64,000 nucleotides of DNA from Aliidiomarina shirensis (GCF_003987345.1 NZ_PIPP01000002.1:186001-250000); one strand, 5' to 3'. Positions 50,434-60,991 are shown, counted from the first letter of the stretch. The notes: generated by a model not told the origin, from the sequence alone. Numbers and translations are program-made.

Positions 50434-52659
50434 TTAACGATATGTTAAATATACCTCGCGTAACCTAAATGTGTTGTTCTGAATATACAGGGGTGATAAC
50501 CGCCCTTGATTGAAGAAAGTACGCTCTAAACTCACCGGCGTTTCAAGATGATGAGCCCGGCCCACGGCAAGTGTATTTGCAGATTCACCAATCCGTGTGC
50601 CCACGCTATGACGCCATGCTTCATTACCAGAAACTTGACCATAACGGGTGCGAGTAATTGACAATTCTTTACGCGGTGTGAGTGGGATGCTAAACGCAAT
50701 GCCCGCTACGTTAACATCGGTAGCTTGCGCGAATAGCGCTACATAACCATCACCAAACCAAAAACGCGCTTCAAGTTTTGCGCCTTCATCACCGTAGAAA
50801 AAGCGGCCTGCCGTGGCATGAAAACTAATATCACGCTCTACCCAGTTGTAGCGATATGAAGCTGTTTGATAATCGTTGTAGCCGCGGTAATCATTATAAT
50901 TCAGATATGCAAACTCGGTACTTATTTGATGGCGGCCGCTTTGATCTAGCCACATCAGTTCATTTTTGATACCAGTAAAATCGTTAAACTCTTGGAAAAA
51001 GCCAACCTGCCCCTGATAGTAAATACCGAAAGGCAATTCCATAGTGTGATATAGCGCCGCTTGGGTAAGCCCACTGTCCGGATTGAAGCGGCCAAAAGCC
51101 TTACCACGCTCGTAATCTTCAGTTCTTACTACGGGTGTTTGCGCACTTACGCTCAAACCACCACCGCGCCACATAGGAACATCGATCGATGCATTTAACG
51201 CCAATGCGTAATCATAAACACCGAGTTCCGTAGCTAAACGCGTTGATAAAGCAGGGCCAAGGGTTACCCGAGGTTTAAAGTAGGGGCTGTTGGCATCTGG
51301 CATACCTGCCCAAGCAACCCCATTAACCGGTTGCATTTTTCCTCGACGCATATCGAGCATTGGGGCTGCATCACCCAAAATAAATGCGCGGTAATTCTCA
51401 ACATTTCCGCTAATTGCTAGCATCGGCATGCCGCGAGTTACCAATTGCACGGTAAACTCGGCACCGGATTCATATACCGTTTCGCTAATTCGGCCCATTA
51501 CTAAGCCTAGTGCATCTAAATCATTGCGTTTAAATACATAATTCTCAAATTGAACCACAAAATGCGCCGATTGATTAAAGCCAACGCTCACACCCTCAAA
51601 GCCATCGCGTAAAATCGCAGCCCGAAGGTTCTGCGCCTGCAACGTTAATCCACTTCGGTATTCATTATTACCACGTTCTGCTGGCTCAGTTTGAGCGCGC
51701 TGCGCAGAATCTTGCACTGTTCTTTGCTGCGGTGAAAACTCGTGTTGCGTGGAATTTGTTGCATTATGCTCTGAATGCGTATTGCTTTCGACGGAGCGTT
51801 GCGTAGCTGAACTTGGCGTCTGCTCTTCTTGTGCGTCGGCGGTGGCGCTATATCGGCCAGCGCTTGGTGCCGGTGATACTGAATTCGGCCGGCGCGCTTG
51901 GCGTGAAATAGGCATTGTAAAATTAATGCCCCAAAATGTTTCATTTTCGGCAATTTCAGTGTTGCTATAGAACCGGCTGGTTAAGGTAATACGGCCGATA
52001 TCGAATAACCACCGCTCTGGAATAGTAACGCGTGCGCCCGCATTAACAGCTTCCGCATCATGCTCAACTTGCAAAGCAAACCAATCCCATGGCTGCCACT
52101 CTACGCCCGCAAATACACCATTCATTTGACCATGAGGACGGCTGTTAGAACCCACACCGGTAGAAAAGCGAAAATTACCCCACTCTTTCGAGGCGGCAAG
52201 GTAAAATGTTTCGTATTGATTTGCGGCACCACCAAAATCTTTTGCGCCAACCGCTACCGAAAACCATTCTTTCGGAATCACTGGAAGTTGATACTTGATA
52301 TTAAACGATAAATCTCGTTTACTCGGTTCATCGCTTAAACCAAGTTCCCGCTGTCTACGCAGTACGAAGGTATTGTCATGCATCGTCGTTGAAGCAATAG
52401 CACCACTAATTTCTAAACCTTCAAACAACCCTGCAGCGAACACAAAGTTATGCCCATCTAGATATGAATTTCCACGATAATCAAGTTGGTTGTTATAGCT
52501 AAAATCGAAATAGCCTTTATCAAGGACTTCGGCGGTAGGCGTATGGAAAATACCTGTGTAGCCAGCAAACGACATATAACTTCGGGGTTCATCATCTGCA
52601 AGGGCGGGAAAGCTTGCTAGGAGGGCGCCGCCAACAGCAATCAATTTGAGCTTAGACAT
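50434..52659 (-). CDS. yjbH: YjbH-domain outer-membrane beta-barrel protein
   Basis: This 741-residue protein has signal peptide MSKLKLIAVGGALLASFPALA. The start SYMSFAGYTGIFHTPTAEVL and GYFDFSYNNQLDYRG match the YjbH (DUF940) lipid/polysaccharide-export barrel family. A low-complexity Ser/Gln/Thr/Glu-rich linker spans about residues 258-335. The C-terminal half is a second barrel (YYQGQVGFFQEFNDFTGIKN, LEARFWFGDGYVALFAQATD), ending RLREVYLTYR. In E. coli YjbH acts with YjbEFG in exopolysaccharide export; YjbEFG genes are absent here. It could be linked to the surface glycan encoded at the left of the window, which is inference. Confidence 0.85.
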   Translation of the reverse strand: MSKLKLIAVGGALLASFPALADDEPRSYMSFAGYTGIFHTPTAEVLDKGYFDFSYNNQLDYRGNSYLDGHNFVFAAGLFEGLEISGAIASTTMHDNTFVLRRQRELGLSDEPSKRDLSFNIKYQLPVIPKEWFSVAVGAKDFGGAANQYETFYLAASKEWGNFRFSTGVGSNSRPHGQMNGVFAGVEWQPWDWFALQVEHDAEAVNAGARVTIPERWLFDIGRITLTSRFYSNTEIAENETFWGINFTMPISRQARRPNSVSPAPSAGRYSATADAQEEQTPSSATQRSVESNTHSEHNATNSTQHEFSPQQRTVQDSAQRAQTEPAERGNNEYRSGLTLQAQNLRAAILRDGFEGVSVGFNQSAHFVVQFENYVFKRNDLDALGLVMGRISETVYESGAEFTVQLVTRGMPMLAISGNVENYRAFILGDAAPMLDMRRGKMQPVNGVAWAGMPDANSPYFKPRVTLGPALSTRLATELGVYDYALALNASIDVPMWRGGGLSVSAQTPVVRTEDYERGKAFGRFNPDSGLTQAALYHTMELPFGIYYQGQVGFFQEFNDFTGIKNELMWLDQSGRHQISTEFAYLNYNDYRGYNDYQTASYRYNWVERDISFHATAGRFFYGDEGAKLEARFWFGDGYVALFAQATDVNVAGIAFSIPLTPRKELSITRTRYGQVSGNEAWRHSVGTRIGESANTLAVGRAHHLETPVSLERTFFNQGRLSPLYIQNNTFRLREVYLTYR

Positions 52660-52799
52660 AGTCCATCGTCCATCGTCCGGTGGTTGTTATTGTTTTGTTG
52701 GCGTATGCAACATTTGTGATAGCGTATTGCAATCGCTGGTAGGAAACAAGCTTTATTTGCTCTCACAAGCCCGAAAAAATTCGCACCCAAAAATGGCAC

Positions 52800-54194
52800 T
52801 TAAACAAGAATCATAACGACGAATGTTGTGATTACCGCGAGCATTACATTTAGCACAAAACCTTCACGGCTCATCTCTTTTATGGTTACTTTGCCGGACG
52901 CGAATACAATCGAATTTGGCGGTGTAGCCACCGGCAAACAAAACGCACAGCTGCAAGCAATTGCGGCGGGTATCATGAGCACTTCAATGGGTAACCCCGT
53001 TGCCATGGCGGTAGCGGCTAATATTGGCATCAGCAACGTAGCGGTAGCGGTATTCGAGGTTACCTCGGTTAAAAACGATACACTGATCGTGAGGATAAAC
53101 ACGAACAGCCAAATTGGCATGCCACCAAAGTTACCTAACGTGCTGCCGATGATTTCGCCCAAGCCACTTTGCATAATGCCTGCGGCTAAACAAATACCAC
53201 CAGCGAATAACAATAAAATCCCCCAAGGAATATCAACCGCTTGCTCCCAGGTTAACAAGCGCCCTTCGCGGCCATTACTGACCATAAACATGGCTACTAC
53301 ACCGGCAAGCGCAATAGTGGAATCACCCACCAACGTTGCGCCAGTGAGGCCTGTCCAGCCGCCAAACGGTTCGGTGCGAAAAACCCACAAGAAAATAACC
53401 GCGCCGAATACCATGAGTACGCGTTTTTCATAGGCACTAATGCTGCCGAGCTTAGGAAGTTCTAATGGTACTTTCAGTGTTAAGCCGCGTGTTAACCAAA
53501 GGCCAATGACCGGTAAACCGAGCAATACCATAGGCACGCCAATACCCATCCAGCGGGCAAAGCCAAAAGATTCACCAGAAACTTGTTCATAAATAGAAGC
53601 GAAGATTAGATTAGGCGGGGTGCCAATTAAAGTAGCTACGCCACCCAATGATGCGGAATAGGCCAACCCTAATAGTAATGCCCGTTGAAACCGATGATCA
53701 TCGCTGGCTTCGGCAAGTGCTAGTGCCACTGGCAACAGCGCTAATACAGCGGCGGTATTGGATATCCACATCGATAAAATCGCCGAGGCCAACATAAACG
53801 AGAGCACCAAGCGGCGGCCATCGGAAGCACCTACAAAAGACACTAAATTTAGCGCCATACGCCGGTGTACGCCGCTTACCTCAACGGCTTTGGCGAGCAT
53901 GAAGGCACCCATGAATAAAATAATAACGGGATCGCCAAGCGCTCGGCTCGATTCTTGAAAGCTCAAAATGCCGCCTATAGGCAACAATACAAACGGCAGC
54001 AACGATGTTACCGGCAATGGTAATGCTTCGGTTATCCACCACCACGCTACCCAAACCACTACAGCAAGTGTCCAGGCTGCCGGTGTTGGCATTCCAGCCA
54101 TCATTACCGCGCCCAAAACAATAACAGCGATCAGCGGACCGAGAATAATATGGCTAGGTGCTACCCGCCATTTTTTCACTGCTTCATTTACCAT
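52800..54194 (-). CDS. DASS/SLC13-family sodium-coupled anion transporter
   Basis: This 464-residue inner-membrane transporter of the divalent anion:sodium symporter family shows WWITEALPLPVTSLLPFVLL, the substrate motif MWISNTAAVLALLPVALALA, GGVATLIGTPPNLIFASIYE, and in the second half FLTEVTSNTATATLLMPIL and CAFCLPVATPPNSIVFASG. SNT motifs in both halves are the sodium and anion sites. Substrates are dicarboxylates such as succinate, or sulfate; the sequence alone does not decide. ATG at 54194 follows AAGGAAG; an in-frame TTG at 54230 is weaker. Monocistronic and divergent from the DUF3149 gene. Confidence 0.87.
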   Translation of the reverse strand: MVNEAVKKWRVAPSHIILGPLIAVIVLGAVMMAGMPTPAAWTLAVVVWVAWWWITEALPLPVTSLLPFVLLPIGGILSFQESSRALGDPVIILFMGAFMLAKAVEVSGVHRRMALNLVSFVGASDGRRLVLSFMLASAILSMWISNTAAVLALLPVALALAEASDDHRFQRALLLGLAYSASLGGVATLIGTPPNLIFASIYEQVSGESFGFARWMGIGVPMVLLGLPVIGLWLTRGLTLKVPLELPKLGSISAYEKRVLMVFGAVIFLWVFRTEPFGGWTGLTGATLVGDSTIALAGVVAMFMVSNGREGRLLTWEQAVDIPWGILLLFAGGICLAAGIMQSGLGEIIGSTLGNFGGMPIWLFVFILTISVSFLTEVTSNTATATLLMPILAATAMATGLPIEVLMIPAAIACSCAFCLPVATPPNSIVFASGKVTIKEMSREGFVLNVMLAVITTFVVMILV

Positions 54195-54354
54195 GAGCTT
54201 CCTTGATGCGTTTTTAGGCTGTTTCTTCAATCAATACCGCATTCTAACCACAAACATTCGGGAAATCATCGCGCGAACTATTGATCTGCATCATCTTCAG
54301 CTAACGAAGGAGTTCCTATACTAACCCCATATCAATAAATGCGGAGCATTTGCC

Positions 54355-54483
54355 ATGAACTTACTACAAGAATTTTTTCGGGATCCAGTGATTTTCTTTT
54401 CATTTACTGGCTTAGCAACTGTGCTGGGTATTTGCATTTTCTACGCCATTTACTTCATTTATAAAGTGAAGAAAAACGGCTAG
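54355..54483 (+). CDS. DUF3149 single-span microprotein (42 aa)
   Basis: This 42-residue protein reads MNLLQEFFRDPVIFFSF, then TGLATVLGICIFYAIYFIYK and VKKNG. It matches the DUF3149 pattern: LF-x-DP near the start, one membrane helix with GxCxFY, and a basic tail. GGAG lies about nine bases before the ATG. It is too short for routine gene finders. Function unknown; it probably sits in the inner membrane with the basic end in the cytoplasm. The SDR gene ends eight bases after it on the other strand. Confidence 0.8.
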   Translation: MNLLQEFFRDPVIFFSFTGLATVLGICIFYAIYFIYKVKKNG

Positions 54484-54490
54484 TAGCGCT

Positions 54491-55426
54491 TTAATCACTC
54501 AGTAATTGCCAACCAGATTCGCGTAGGCGCTTGTTACTCAGGCGCTTGTTGCCTCGGGCACCTACGTCATTACTTTTGGGTGCTTTCGCTATTACTTCGG
54601 CGGCATCCAGGCCAATTTGGGCGGCTACGTGGCGCACATAATCTTCACCGAACAGCGGCTCATCTTCACACGCGATATACACCTCATCAAGTGTAGCCCC
54701 CATAAAGTGCTGCAAGGCTAAGTGCTCAAGCGCGCCCGCTAAATCATCGGCGTGAATACGGTTATGCCACACTGGAGTAATGGTGTACGTGCCTTCTTGA
54801 ATAGCTCGATACATGCGTTCACGACCCGGGCCATAAATACCTGCCGCACGCACAATGGCTACGTGTGCTTTTTTCGCCAGCAAACCATCGCGCAGTGTGT
54901 TCTCAGCAACAAGCAACTGTTCGCCGGTAGCTAAGCTCGGCTCGGTAGTTGAGCTTTCATCAACCCACTCGCCATTTCGTTGCCCGTAAACACTCGTACT
55001 GGAAACATACAAAACCAGTGTATCGCTCTCTACCGGTAGCTGCTGCACAAGATGCTGCATGGGCACTACATAGCCCTGATGGTAGCCTTCAGCGCTATAT
55101 TCCGTAGGTGTTAGGGTTACTACAATAAGATCCCAAGGTTCCTGCATGAGTTTAGCCCACGTACCAGCTTGGCTCACATCACCTGCTCGTACCTGAATGC
55201 CATCATTTTCGTTCGCATCATTAGGGCGGCGGCGAATCCCCGTTACGGCAAAACCAATATCAATTAACATCGGTGCTAAGCGGCTGGCGATATCACCATA
55301 GCCAATCAACAACGCCCGCGGCTGTTCATCAGCTTCCGTTATTTCCCCATGTTCATGGCCGCAATCAGGGCCATGCTCATGATGGTCGTTATGATCATGC
55401 GCATCGTGTGTATCATTATTCGCCAT
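54491..55426 (-). CDS. SDR-family oxidoreductase (YeeZ-like) with His-rich N terminus
   Basis: This 311-residue extended SDR protein has the nucleotide motif ALLIGYGDIASRLAPMLIDI (about residues 39-58), then RAGDVSQAGTWAKLM, YVSSTSVYGQRNGEWVDESS and GIYGPGRERMY, as in the E. coli YeeZ group. The first 30 residues are an extra, very His/Asp-rich segment (THDAHDHNDHHEHGPDCG and HEHGEI) that is not part of the fold and could bind Ni, Zn or Co. The ATG at 55426 follows GAGGT; an ATG at 55438 is also in frame. Substrate unknown. It is downstream of nadA, with a 25-bp GC hairpin between them. Confidence 0.78.
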   Translation of the reverse strand: MANNDTHDAHDHNDHHEHGPDCGHEHGEITEADEQPRALLIGYGDIASRLAPMLIDIGFAVTGIRRRPNDANENDGIQVRAGDVSQAGTWAKLMQEPWDLIVVTLTPTEYSAEGYHQGYVVPMQHLVQQLPVESDTLVLYVSSTSVYGQRNGEWVDESSTTEPSLATGEQLLVAENTLRDGLLAKKAHVAIVRAAGIYGPGRERMYRAIQEGTYTITPVWHNRIHADDLAGALEHLALQHFMGATLDEVYIACEDEPLFGEDYVRHVAAQIGLDAAEVIAKAPKSNDVGARGNKRLSNKRLRESGWQLLSD

Positions 55427-55497
55427 GGTATACCTCATACAATAAGGGCCGAGAAATCTCAGCCCTTAGATTATTTGTTTCATCGAACGTTGCTGGT

Positions 55498-56538
55498 TTA
55501 ACGCAACGAGCGTGCAAAATCGAGCATGCGATTCAGTGGTTGCATAGCACGTTCGCCAAGCGCGGCATCAACATGAATTTCATGCATGGCACCACTATTT
55601 TCCAGCGCATTTTCGATTGCGGCCAAGCCATTCATCGCCATCCATGGGCAATGTGCGCAGCTTCGGCATGTAGCACCTTCACCGCCTGTTGGCGCTTCGA
55701 TAAACACTTTTTCTGGCGAAAGCTGCTGCATTTTATAAAAAATGCCTTTATCAGTAGCCACGATAAAACGTTTATTAGGTAATTCTTGGCTCGCTTTAAT
55801 GAGCTGTGATGTTGAGCCTACGGCGTCAGCGAGTTCAACGATTGCATCGGGCGACTCTGGGTGTACTAAAATAGCGGCATCGGGATACTGTTGTTTTAAC
55901 TGACGCAAAGAGTTGGCTTTAAATTCATCGTGAACAATGCACGCACCTTGCCATAGCACCATATCGGCGCCGGTTTTTTTCGCTAAATAACCACCTAAAT
56001 GGCGATCTGGAGCCCATAATATTTGTTCGCCAGCACTATCGAGATGCTCAATCAAATCCACTGCAATAGACGACGTTACCACCCAATCAGCACGCGCTTT
56101 TACCGCAGCTGACGTGTTGGCATACACCACTACGGTATGATCTGGATACTGATCGCAAAATGCTGAAAACTCTTCGATGGGGCAACCTAAATCGAGTGAG
56201 CAAGTAGCTTCAAGTGTTGGCATCAGAACCGTTTTCTCGGGGGTAAGAATTTTCGCGGTTTCACCCATAAAACGGACACCAGCCACAATCAAAGTATCGG
56301 CTGGATGTTCCGCACCGAAGCGGGCCATTTCTAGTGAATCTGCCACGCAGCCGCCGGTTTCTTCCGCTAATGCTTGGATTTCAGGATCCGTATAATAGTG
56401 CGCCACGAGCACAGCATTCTTAGCTTTTAACAATGCTTTGATGCGATCGCGGTGTGCATTTTTTTCCGCTTCACTTAGCGGTTTAGGCTTCGCTGGGAAA
56501 TCAAACTCCAACGGCGCTAACACTTGTGCTTGGGTCAT
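55498..56538 (-). CDS. nadA: Quinolinate synthase NadA
   Basis: This 346-residue 4Fe-4S enzyme condenses iminoaspartate with dihydroxyacetone phosphate to quinolinate in NAD synthesis. The three cluster cysteines are in [25 protein letters not shown] and [15 protein letters not shown]. Other motifs are [20 protein letters not shown] and [18 protein letters not shown]. It is placed after the tRNA-Lys genes, as in E. coli where the Tol-Pal operon, lysine tRNAs and nadA are neighbours. About 200 bp of upstream DNA hold its promoter. Confidence 0.95.
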   Translation of the reverse strand: MTQAQVLAPLEFDFPAKPKPLSEAEKNAHRDRIKALLKAKNAVLVAHYYTDPEIQALAEETGGCVADSLEMARFGAEHPADTLIVAGVRFMGETAKILTPEKTVLMPTLEATCSLDLGCPIEEFSAFCDQYPDHTVVVYANTSAAVKARADWVVTSSIAVDLIEHLDSAGEQILWAPDRHLGGYLAKKTGADMVLWQGACIVHDEFKANSLRQLKQQYPDAAILVHPESPDAIVELADAVGSTSQLIKASQELPNKRFIVATDKGIFYKMQQLSPEKVFIEAPTGGEGATCRSCAHCPWMAMNGLAAIENALENSGAMHEIHVDAALGERAMQPLNRMLDFARSLR

Positions 56539-56741
56539 ATTTGTTCCATTTGTACTTAGCCAATGTACTGCTAATACTCTACCAATACTCTAATTGCCGG
56601 GCCGTTATTATAACGCATGTACGGATTTTGTTCACGGCAAAGGCGCGAAATTGATTACATATCGTGAGCTAGATGTTCCGGTTCAAAATCTGAAAACGGT
56701 GTGCAGAGATTTACGTATTTGGTGCAATAGGAGATCAAAGA

Positions 56742-56817
56742 TGGTGGGTCGTGCAGGATTCGAACCTGCGACCAATTGATTAAAAGTCAACTGCTCTACC
56801 AACTGAGCTAACGACCC
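56742..56817 (-). tRNA. tRNA-Lys (anticodon TTT), distal copy
   Basis: On the minus strand GGGTCGTTAGCTCAGTTGGT through to GCACGACCCACCA forms a 76-base tRNA with CCA encoded. The anticodon loop CTTTTAA gives TTT; the acceptor GGGTCGT pairs with ACGACCC. It is identical in sequence to the copy at 56908-56983, 90 bp away. Confidence 0.97.
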
Positions 56818-56907
56818 ATCTGGAGCTTTGCGGTGATGTATATCGATGTTGCACATTCAGAGCTTGAATGTTTCACGTGATGCTACACAAACTGCGGGTG
56901 GAAAAAG

Positions 56908-56983
56908 TGGTGGGTCGTGCAGGATTCGAACCTGCGACCAATTGATTAAAAGTCAACTGCTCTACCAACTGAGCTAACGACCC
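56908..56983 (-). tRNA. tRNA-Lys (anticodon TTT), proximal copy
   Basis: A 76-base tRNA with the same sequence as the distal copy, including encoded CCA and anticodon TTT. It lies 200 bp after cpoB on the same strand. No other gene is seen in the 56984-57184 gap. Confidence 0.97.
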
Positions 56984-57184
56984 ACTTACAAACTTTTCCA
57001 TCACCAAAACGAAATATAAAGTGTTTATACTTTGCTGTGGCAACGGCGGCATAGTTTACTGAAATATCGCTGTGATGCAAGAAAGAATCGGCCGTTAATC
57101 TGCATTTTTTTGCAATTAACGGCCCTTTCGCTCGATTTATAATCGAAACGTAGATTTTCTAACTTTTCTTTAACTTTCCGCTGA

Positions 57185-57934
57185 TTACAAATTCTCCAAC
57201 TGACGGCCAGCCATTTCAGCCTCAGTAGAATCAGCATATTCTGAACGCACCTGATTAAAGTAACGTTGTGCTTCGCTACTATTATTCTCAGCTGCGGCGA
57301 TCATGCCTAATTTAAGTAAGCAATCAGCACGTTTATTGGAATCAGGAAAATCGCGCACCACGGTAGAAAAGTGCTTCTTCGCTTCCGTGTAGTTTTCTTG
57401 CGCGTAAAATAATTGGCCAAGCCAATAGTGGGCATTATTGGTGTAAGAAGAACCCGGGTAGTTCTCTAAAAATGCTTGGAACTGCGGTATCGCACGTTCG
57501 TACTGACGCTCTTGTAACACCAGCGCCACCGCACGATCATAAGCTTCATTCTCACTTTCATTCTCTGAGAAACTCACATTAGTATTCGGTAAGGTTGCTA
57601 CCGGTGTTTCCGCCGATTGCCGAATTTGTTGCGAGAGCCTATCGAGCTCCTGGTAAATATCACGTTGACGCTGCAATATTTGTTCAAGCTGATGCGCATG
57701 CTCTTCAGAAGCTCCGCGTAGCTCACTAAGCTCGCGTTGTAACCGCCCCAATTGCTCGAGCATTTCGCCTTGGCCTTGGCTCCGCCCAGCCAACAACCGC
57801 TCAAGTCGATCTAAACGCTCTTGAACTGTTTCATTGCCTTGCGCATTTGCCGCATTGACCACGGGCGCACCTTGGGCAAACACCATGGTGCTAAAACTAA
57901 ATGCAATCACTAAGCCTGAGAGTTTCATCAGCAT
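57185..57934 (-). CDS. cpoB: Tol-Pal system protein CpoB (YbgF)
   Basis: This 249-residue periplasmic protein coordinates outer-membrane constriction with PBP1B activity at the septum. After signal peptide MLMKLSGLVIAFSFSTMVFA it has a coiled-coil trimerisation part (about residues 35-110: RLDRLERLLAGRSQG, ELSELRGASEEHAHQLEQIL) and a C-terminal TPR domain (about 128-249: AYDRAVALVLQERQYERAIP, AHYWLGQLFYAQENYTEAKK). It is the last gene of the operon, about 98 bp after pal, with a hairpin in the gap. Confidence 0.93.
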   Translation of the reverse strand: MLMKLSGLVIAFSFSTMVFAQGAPVVNAANAQGNETVQERLDRLERLLAGRSQGQGEMLEQLGRLQRELSELRGASEEHAHQLEQILQRQRDIYQELDRLSQQIRQSAETPVATLPNTNVSFSENESENEAYDRAVALVLQERQYERAIPQFQAFLENYPGSSYTNNAHYWLGQLFYAQENYTEAKKHFSTVVRDFPDSNKRADCLLKLGMIAAAENNSSEAQRYFNQVRSEYADSTEAEMAGRQLENL

Positions 57935-57956
57935 ATTTTCTAATCTTCCTATACAT

Positions 57957-57987
57957 GCCGGTAAGCAGCTTTAACTCTGCTTACCGG
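57957..57987 (-). other. Hairpin between pal and cpoB
   Basis: CCGGTAAGCAG and CTGCTTACCGG form an 11-bp stem with a short loop. On the coding (minus) strand no U-run follows, so it may mark RNA processing or partial attenuation rather than a terminator. Confidence 0.55.
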
Positions 57988-58032
57988 GCGTGTAGCTTTT
58001 TAATCGTAACAGCCGTTTTAAATCTACTAAAA

Positions 58033-58578
58033 TTAGTAAACTAAAACCGCACGACGATTTTGTGACCAAGCACGTTCACTGCTGCCACGCGCTAATGGCT
58101 TCTCTTCACCGAATGATACAACTTCGATTTGCGAAGAAAGCACACCTAAATTACGCAAGTAAGTAGCTACGGCGTTACCCCGGCGCTCGCCTAGTGCAAT
58201 ATTGTACTCTGGCGTGCCGCGCTCATCGGTATGGCCTTCAATAACTACCGTTACTGATGGGTTCCGAGATAAGTAATCAGCATGCGCAGTTAGTAATTCC
58301 GCGAACTCACCACGCACTGTTGACTCATCAAAATCAAAGTAAATGATGTGTTCTTGGCGTAACTCCGCGTAACGTTCTTGACGTTGCTCTTCAGGCGTTT
58401 GCATACGTTCTGCAGAGCCCGTTGTTACACCACCACGGCTTCCATCGGTAGTTTGTTCGCTGCCGGTTGTGCCTGAGCTAGAGCTATCCATATCTTCATC
58501 TGGTGAACTAGAACATGCCGCCAACGTGGCGATTGATACTACAATTGCGAATGTTTTTAAAAATTTATTTAACTGCAT
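58033..58578 (-). CDS. pal: Peptidoglycan-associated lipoprotein Pal
   Basis: This 181-residue lipoprotein tethers the outer membrane to peptidoglycan. The signal peptide ends with lipobox LAAC (Cys about 22), followed by a Ser/Gly/Thr-rich linker (about 23-60). The OmpA-like domain carries YFDFDESTVRGEFAELL, VVIEGHTDERGTPEYNIALG and RRGNAVATYLRNLGV, with the Asp and Arg that hold diaminopimelate. It interacts with TolB, encoded about 60 bp upstream. Confidence 0.96.
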   Translation of the reverse strand: MQLNKFLKTFAIVVSIATLAACSSSPDEDMDSSSSGTTGSEQTTDGSRGGVTTGSAERMQTPEEQRQERYAELRQEHIIYFDFDESTVRGEFAELLTAHADYLSRNPSVTVVIEGHTDERGTPEYNIALGERRGNAVATYLRNLGVLSSQIEVVSFGEEKPLARGSSERAWSQNRRAVLVY

Positions 58579-58639
58579 TTTGCGAACCTGCTCAAAGTTG
58601 AAGGTGAATCATCAAATTAAAAATATCACGTTTTTTAAG

Positions 58640-59992
58640 TTAGAGGAACGGTGACCAAGCCGGTGCTTTAACTTCGCCATCACGGGAAGGTAAGCGAGCT
58701 CGGAAACGTCCATCCATTGATACCAGAGCCAGCACTTGTTTACCGTTGTGCGTGGTGCTGTAAATAATCATACTGCCATTTGGTGCCACACTTGGCGATT
58801 CATCCAAGGTCGTTTGCGTAAGCACTTGAAAATTCCCGTTGGGGTAATCCTGCCGACCAATGTGAAATTGCCCATTGTCTCGGTGTACTACCACCATTCC
58901 CTTACCATCGGGAGTTACCACGCCACCTAAGTTGGCTTCACCTTCAAAGGTAACGCGGCGAATACGTTTTGAATCTAAATCAACTCGATAAATTTGCGCC
59001 CGACCGCCACGTTCGGAAGTAAATGTTAACGATTTCCCATCTGGCGTCCAGTAGGGTTCCGTATCGATACGCCAATGGTCGGTTATTTGCTCAACATTCC
59101 GGCTGGCAATATCCATTACGTAAATATCCGGCGCGCCATTCTTTGACAGCACCATAGCCATTTTCGTGCCATCAGGCGACCACGATGGCGAACCGTTAAT
59201 CCCACTAAACGACGTTAACTTTTCGCGCTGAGTGGTATAAATGTCTTGAATAAAAATTTCCGGGCGGCCATTTTCAAAGCTTACGTACGCCAAACGATTC
59301 CCTTCTGGAGACCAGCTTGGCGACATCAAAGGCTCTGGAGAGCGCAACAATACACGCTCGTTGTAGCCATCATAATCACTCACCATCAAGTGATACGGGT
59401 TTTCTTCATCGAAATCTACATAAATATAGGCGATTCTAGTTAAAAATGCCCCCCGCTCCCCTGTTAAGGCTTCGTAAACAACATCAGAAATACGATGCGA
59501 ATACTGGCGGAACTGGTTCGGGCTCACCACTGAACTACGGCCATCAATAACATGATCGTTACTATTAATCAGAGCGCCATCGACTAAAGCTTGCGCAGTA
59601 CCGCCGGTTATTTGTCCGCGCAGCGGATCAATAAGCTCGTAAGTGACTTGAAAGCGGTTACCCGAAAGTGGGCTAACTTCGCCTACCAGCATAGCTTCCA
59701 CGCCCAAACGCCCCCATGCGGCATAATCCTCAACGTCGAGATCTTTACCTGGCTGGCCTGGCATCTGTGCAGAATCAATGGGATTGAAACGGCCGCTACG
59801 GCGTAAATCTGCCATCACGATCTCTGCGAAGTTATAAGGCGCTTCACCTTCACCAAGCCACTGAAACGGTACAATAGCTACCGGCCGCGCGCTATTTTGC
59901 CCTTCCGTAATCACAATCTCGAGGGTGCTTTGCGCAGAAGCGGCGCTTATTGATGCCCAAATTATTAAAATTCCAATCAGTACGCGTTTCAT
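58640..59992 (-). CDS. tolB: Tol-Pal translocation protein TolB
   Basis: This 450-residue periplasmic protein links TolA and Pal. The signal peptide is [20 protein letters not shown]. The N-terminal alpha/beta domain is followed by a six-bladed WD40-like propeller with repeated PSWSPEG/PSWSPDG and [20 protein letters not shown] motifs, ending APAWSPFL. Length fits the E. coli protein (430). It starts 11 bp after tolA. Confidence 0.96.
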   Translation of the reverse strand: MKRVLIGILIIWASISAASAQSTLEIVITEGQNSARPVAIVPFQWLGEGEAPYNFAEIVMADLRRSGRFNPIDSAQMPGQPGKDLDVEDYAAWGRLGVEAMLVGEVSPLSGNRFQVTYELIDPLRGQITGGTAQALVDGALINSNDHVIDGRSSVVSPNQFRQYSHRISDVVYEALTGERGAFLTRIAYIYVDFDEENPYHLMVSDYDGYNERVLLRSPEPLMSPSWSPEGNRLAYVSFENGRPEIFIQDIYTTQREKLTSFSGINGSPSWSPDGTKMAMVLSKNGAPDIYVMDIASRNVEQITDHWRIDTEPYWTPDGKSLTFTSERGGRAQIYRVDLDSKRIRRVTFEGEANLGGVVTPDGKGMVVVHRDNGQFHIGRQDYPNGNFQVLTQTTLDESPSVAPNGSMIIYSTTHNGKQVLALVSMDGRFRARLPSRDGEVKAPAWSPFL

Positions 59993-60003
59993 TGCCTCTC
60001 CAC

Positions 60004-60987
60004 TTAATCAATTTGCGGTTCTACCCGCAATCGGAAATTTCTTAACTGCTCATAAACATCAGCATCATCAGATACGGGTAAGTTCCCGGCTCGTAAAACT
60101 GCAGCGCGCGCTGATTCACATACTGCTCTATCACCTTCGCCTATCTGTACGTTGGTTACAAAGCCATCACGGGCTAAGCTAATGGTGAGTACACAGGTTT
60201 TCCCACGCATGCTCGAATCGGTTAACCAGTTACGCTGTATGGCCCCTCGAATCAGCGCTTGGTAACGCTCAACCTCGGTAAGCACCCGCTGTTGCCGCGC
60301 TCGATTTCGTTGTTCCTGCTCACGTTCTAAGCGTTCTTGTAATTGCCGTTCTCGCTCTGCTCGTTCCCGAGCCGCTTGTTCTTGCGCTCGGCGTTCTTCT
60401 TCGAGCCGTTGTCGCTCAGCAGCTGCGCGTTCTTCCGCTTCTTGTTGTTGGCGTAAACGCTCTGCCGCTTGCTGGCGTTGCTGCTCAGCTTCGGCGCGTT
60501 CCCGTTCGGCCTGTTGCGCTTCTTCGCGTGCACGCCGTGTACGCTCAGCAGCCTGTTCACGTTCTGCAGCCACTTGCCGCGCTCTTTGTTCTTCTCGTTG
60601 CCGTTGTTGTTCAGCCTCGCGGGCACGGCGTTCTAAATCAGCTATGCGCTGTTCTTCAGCGCGTTGCTGCTCAGCGCGTTGCTCTTGAATACGTTGCACT
60701 TGCGCTTCAACCTGCGCTTGATCTACCGCCACTGCATTTACAATTTCTTGCGGTGGTGCTGATTCTGAATCATCAACGGCACTTTGTATACTGGGTTGAT
60801 CCTGCACTTCCGGCAATGTTGGCGTATATTCCATACTCATCACAATGGCTGTGCCTAAAAACAAATGCAACAGCAAAGAAACACCAATCGGCCGCCACGG
60901 CAAATCACTACCAATGCCTTTATTACCTGGCTTACGCGTCGGCTTTTGTGCCTTATTTGTAGTTACATTCTCTGTAGAATTCACCAT
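60004..60987 (-). CDS. tolA: Tol-Pal cell envelope protein TolA
   Basis: This 327-residue protein is anchored by one N-terminal helix (about residues 31-50, [20 protein letters not shown]). A long helical domain II (about 90-235) is very rich in Gln, Glu, Arg and Ala (repeated [24 protein letters not shown] units). Domain III (about 240-327) has [20 protein letters not shown], with a Cys pair (CVLTI and AVCES). Domain II lets it span the periplasm; domain III contacts Pal and TolB. It begins four bases after tolR with GGAG before the ATG. Domain II is rich in Gln-Glu-Arg rather than the Lys-Ala of E. coli. Confidence 0.95.
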   Translation of the reverse strand: MVNSTENVTTNKAQKPTRKPGNKGIGSDLPWRPIGVSLLLHLFLGTAIVMSMEYTPTLPEVQDQPSIQSAVDDSESAPPQEIVNAVAVDQAQVEAQVQRIQEQRAEQQRAEEQRIADLERRAREAEQQRQREEQRARQVAAEREQAAERTRRAREEAQQAERERAEAEQQRQQAAERLRQQQEAEERAAAERQRLEEERRAQEQAARERAERERQLQERLEREQEQRNRARQQRVLTEVERYQALIRGAIQRNWLTDSSMRGKTCVLTISLARDGFVTNVQIGEGDRAVCESARAAVLRAGNLPVSDDADVYEQLRNFRLRVEPQID

Positions 60988-60991
60988 TGGG

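Noticed and set aside
52791..52802. TGGCACTTAA at the 3' end of the DASS gene as another Family I end
   Set aside because: Only ten bases match and no GGGGTC/GACCCC end is nearby; probably chance.
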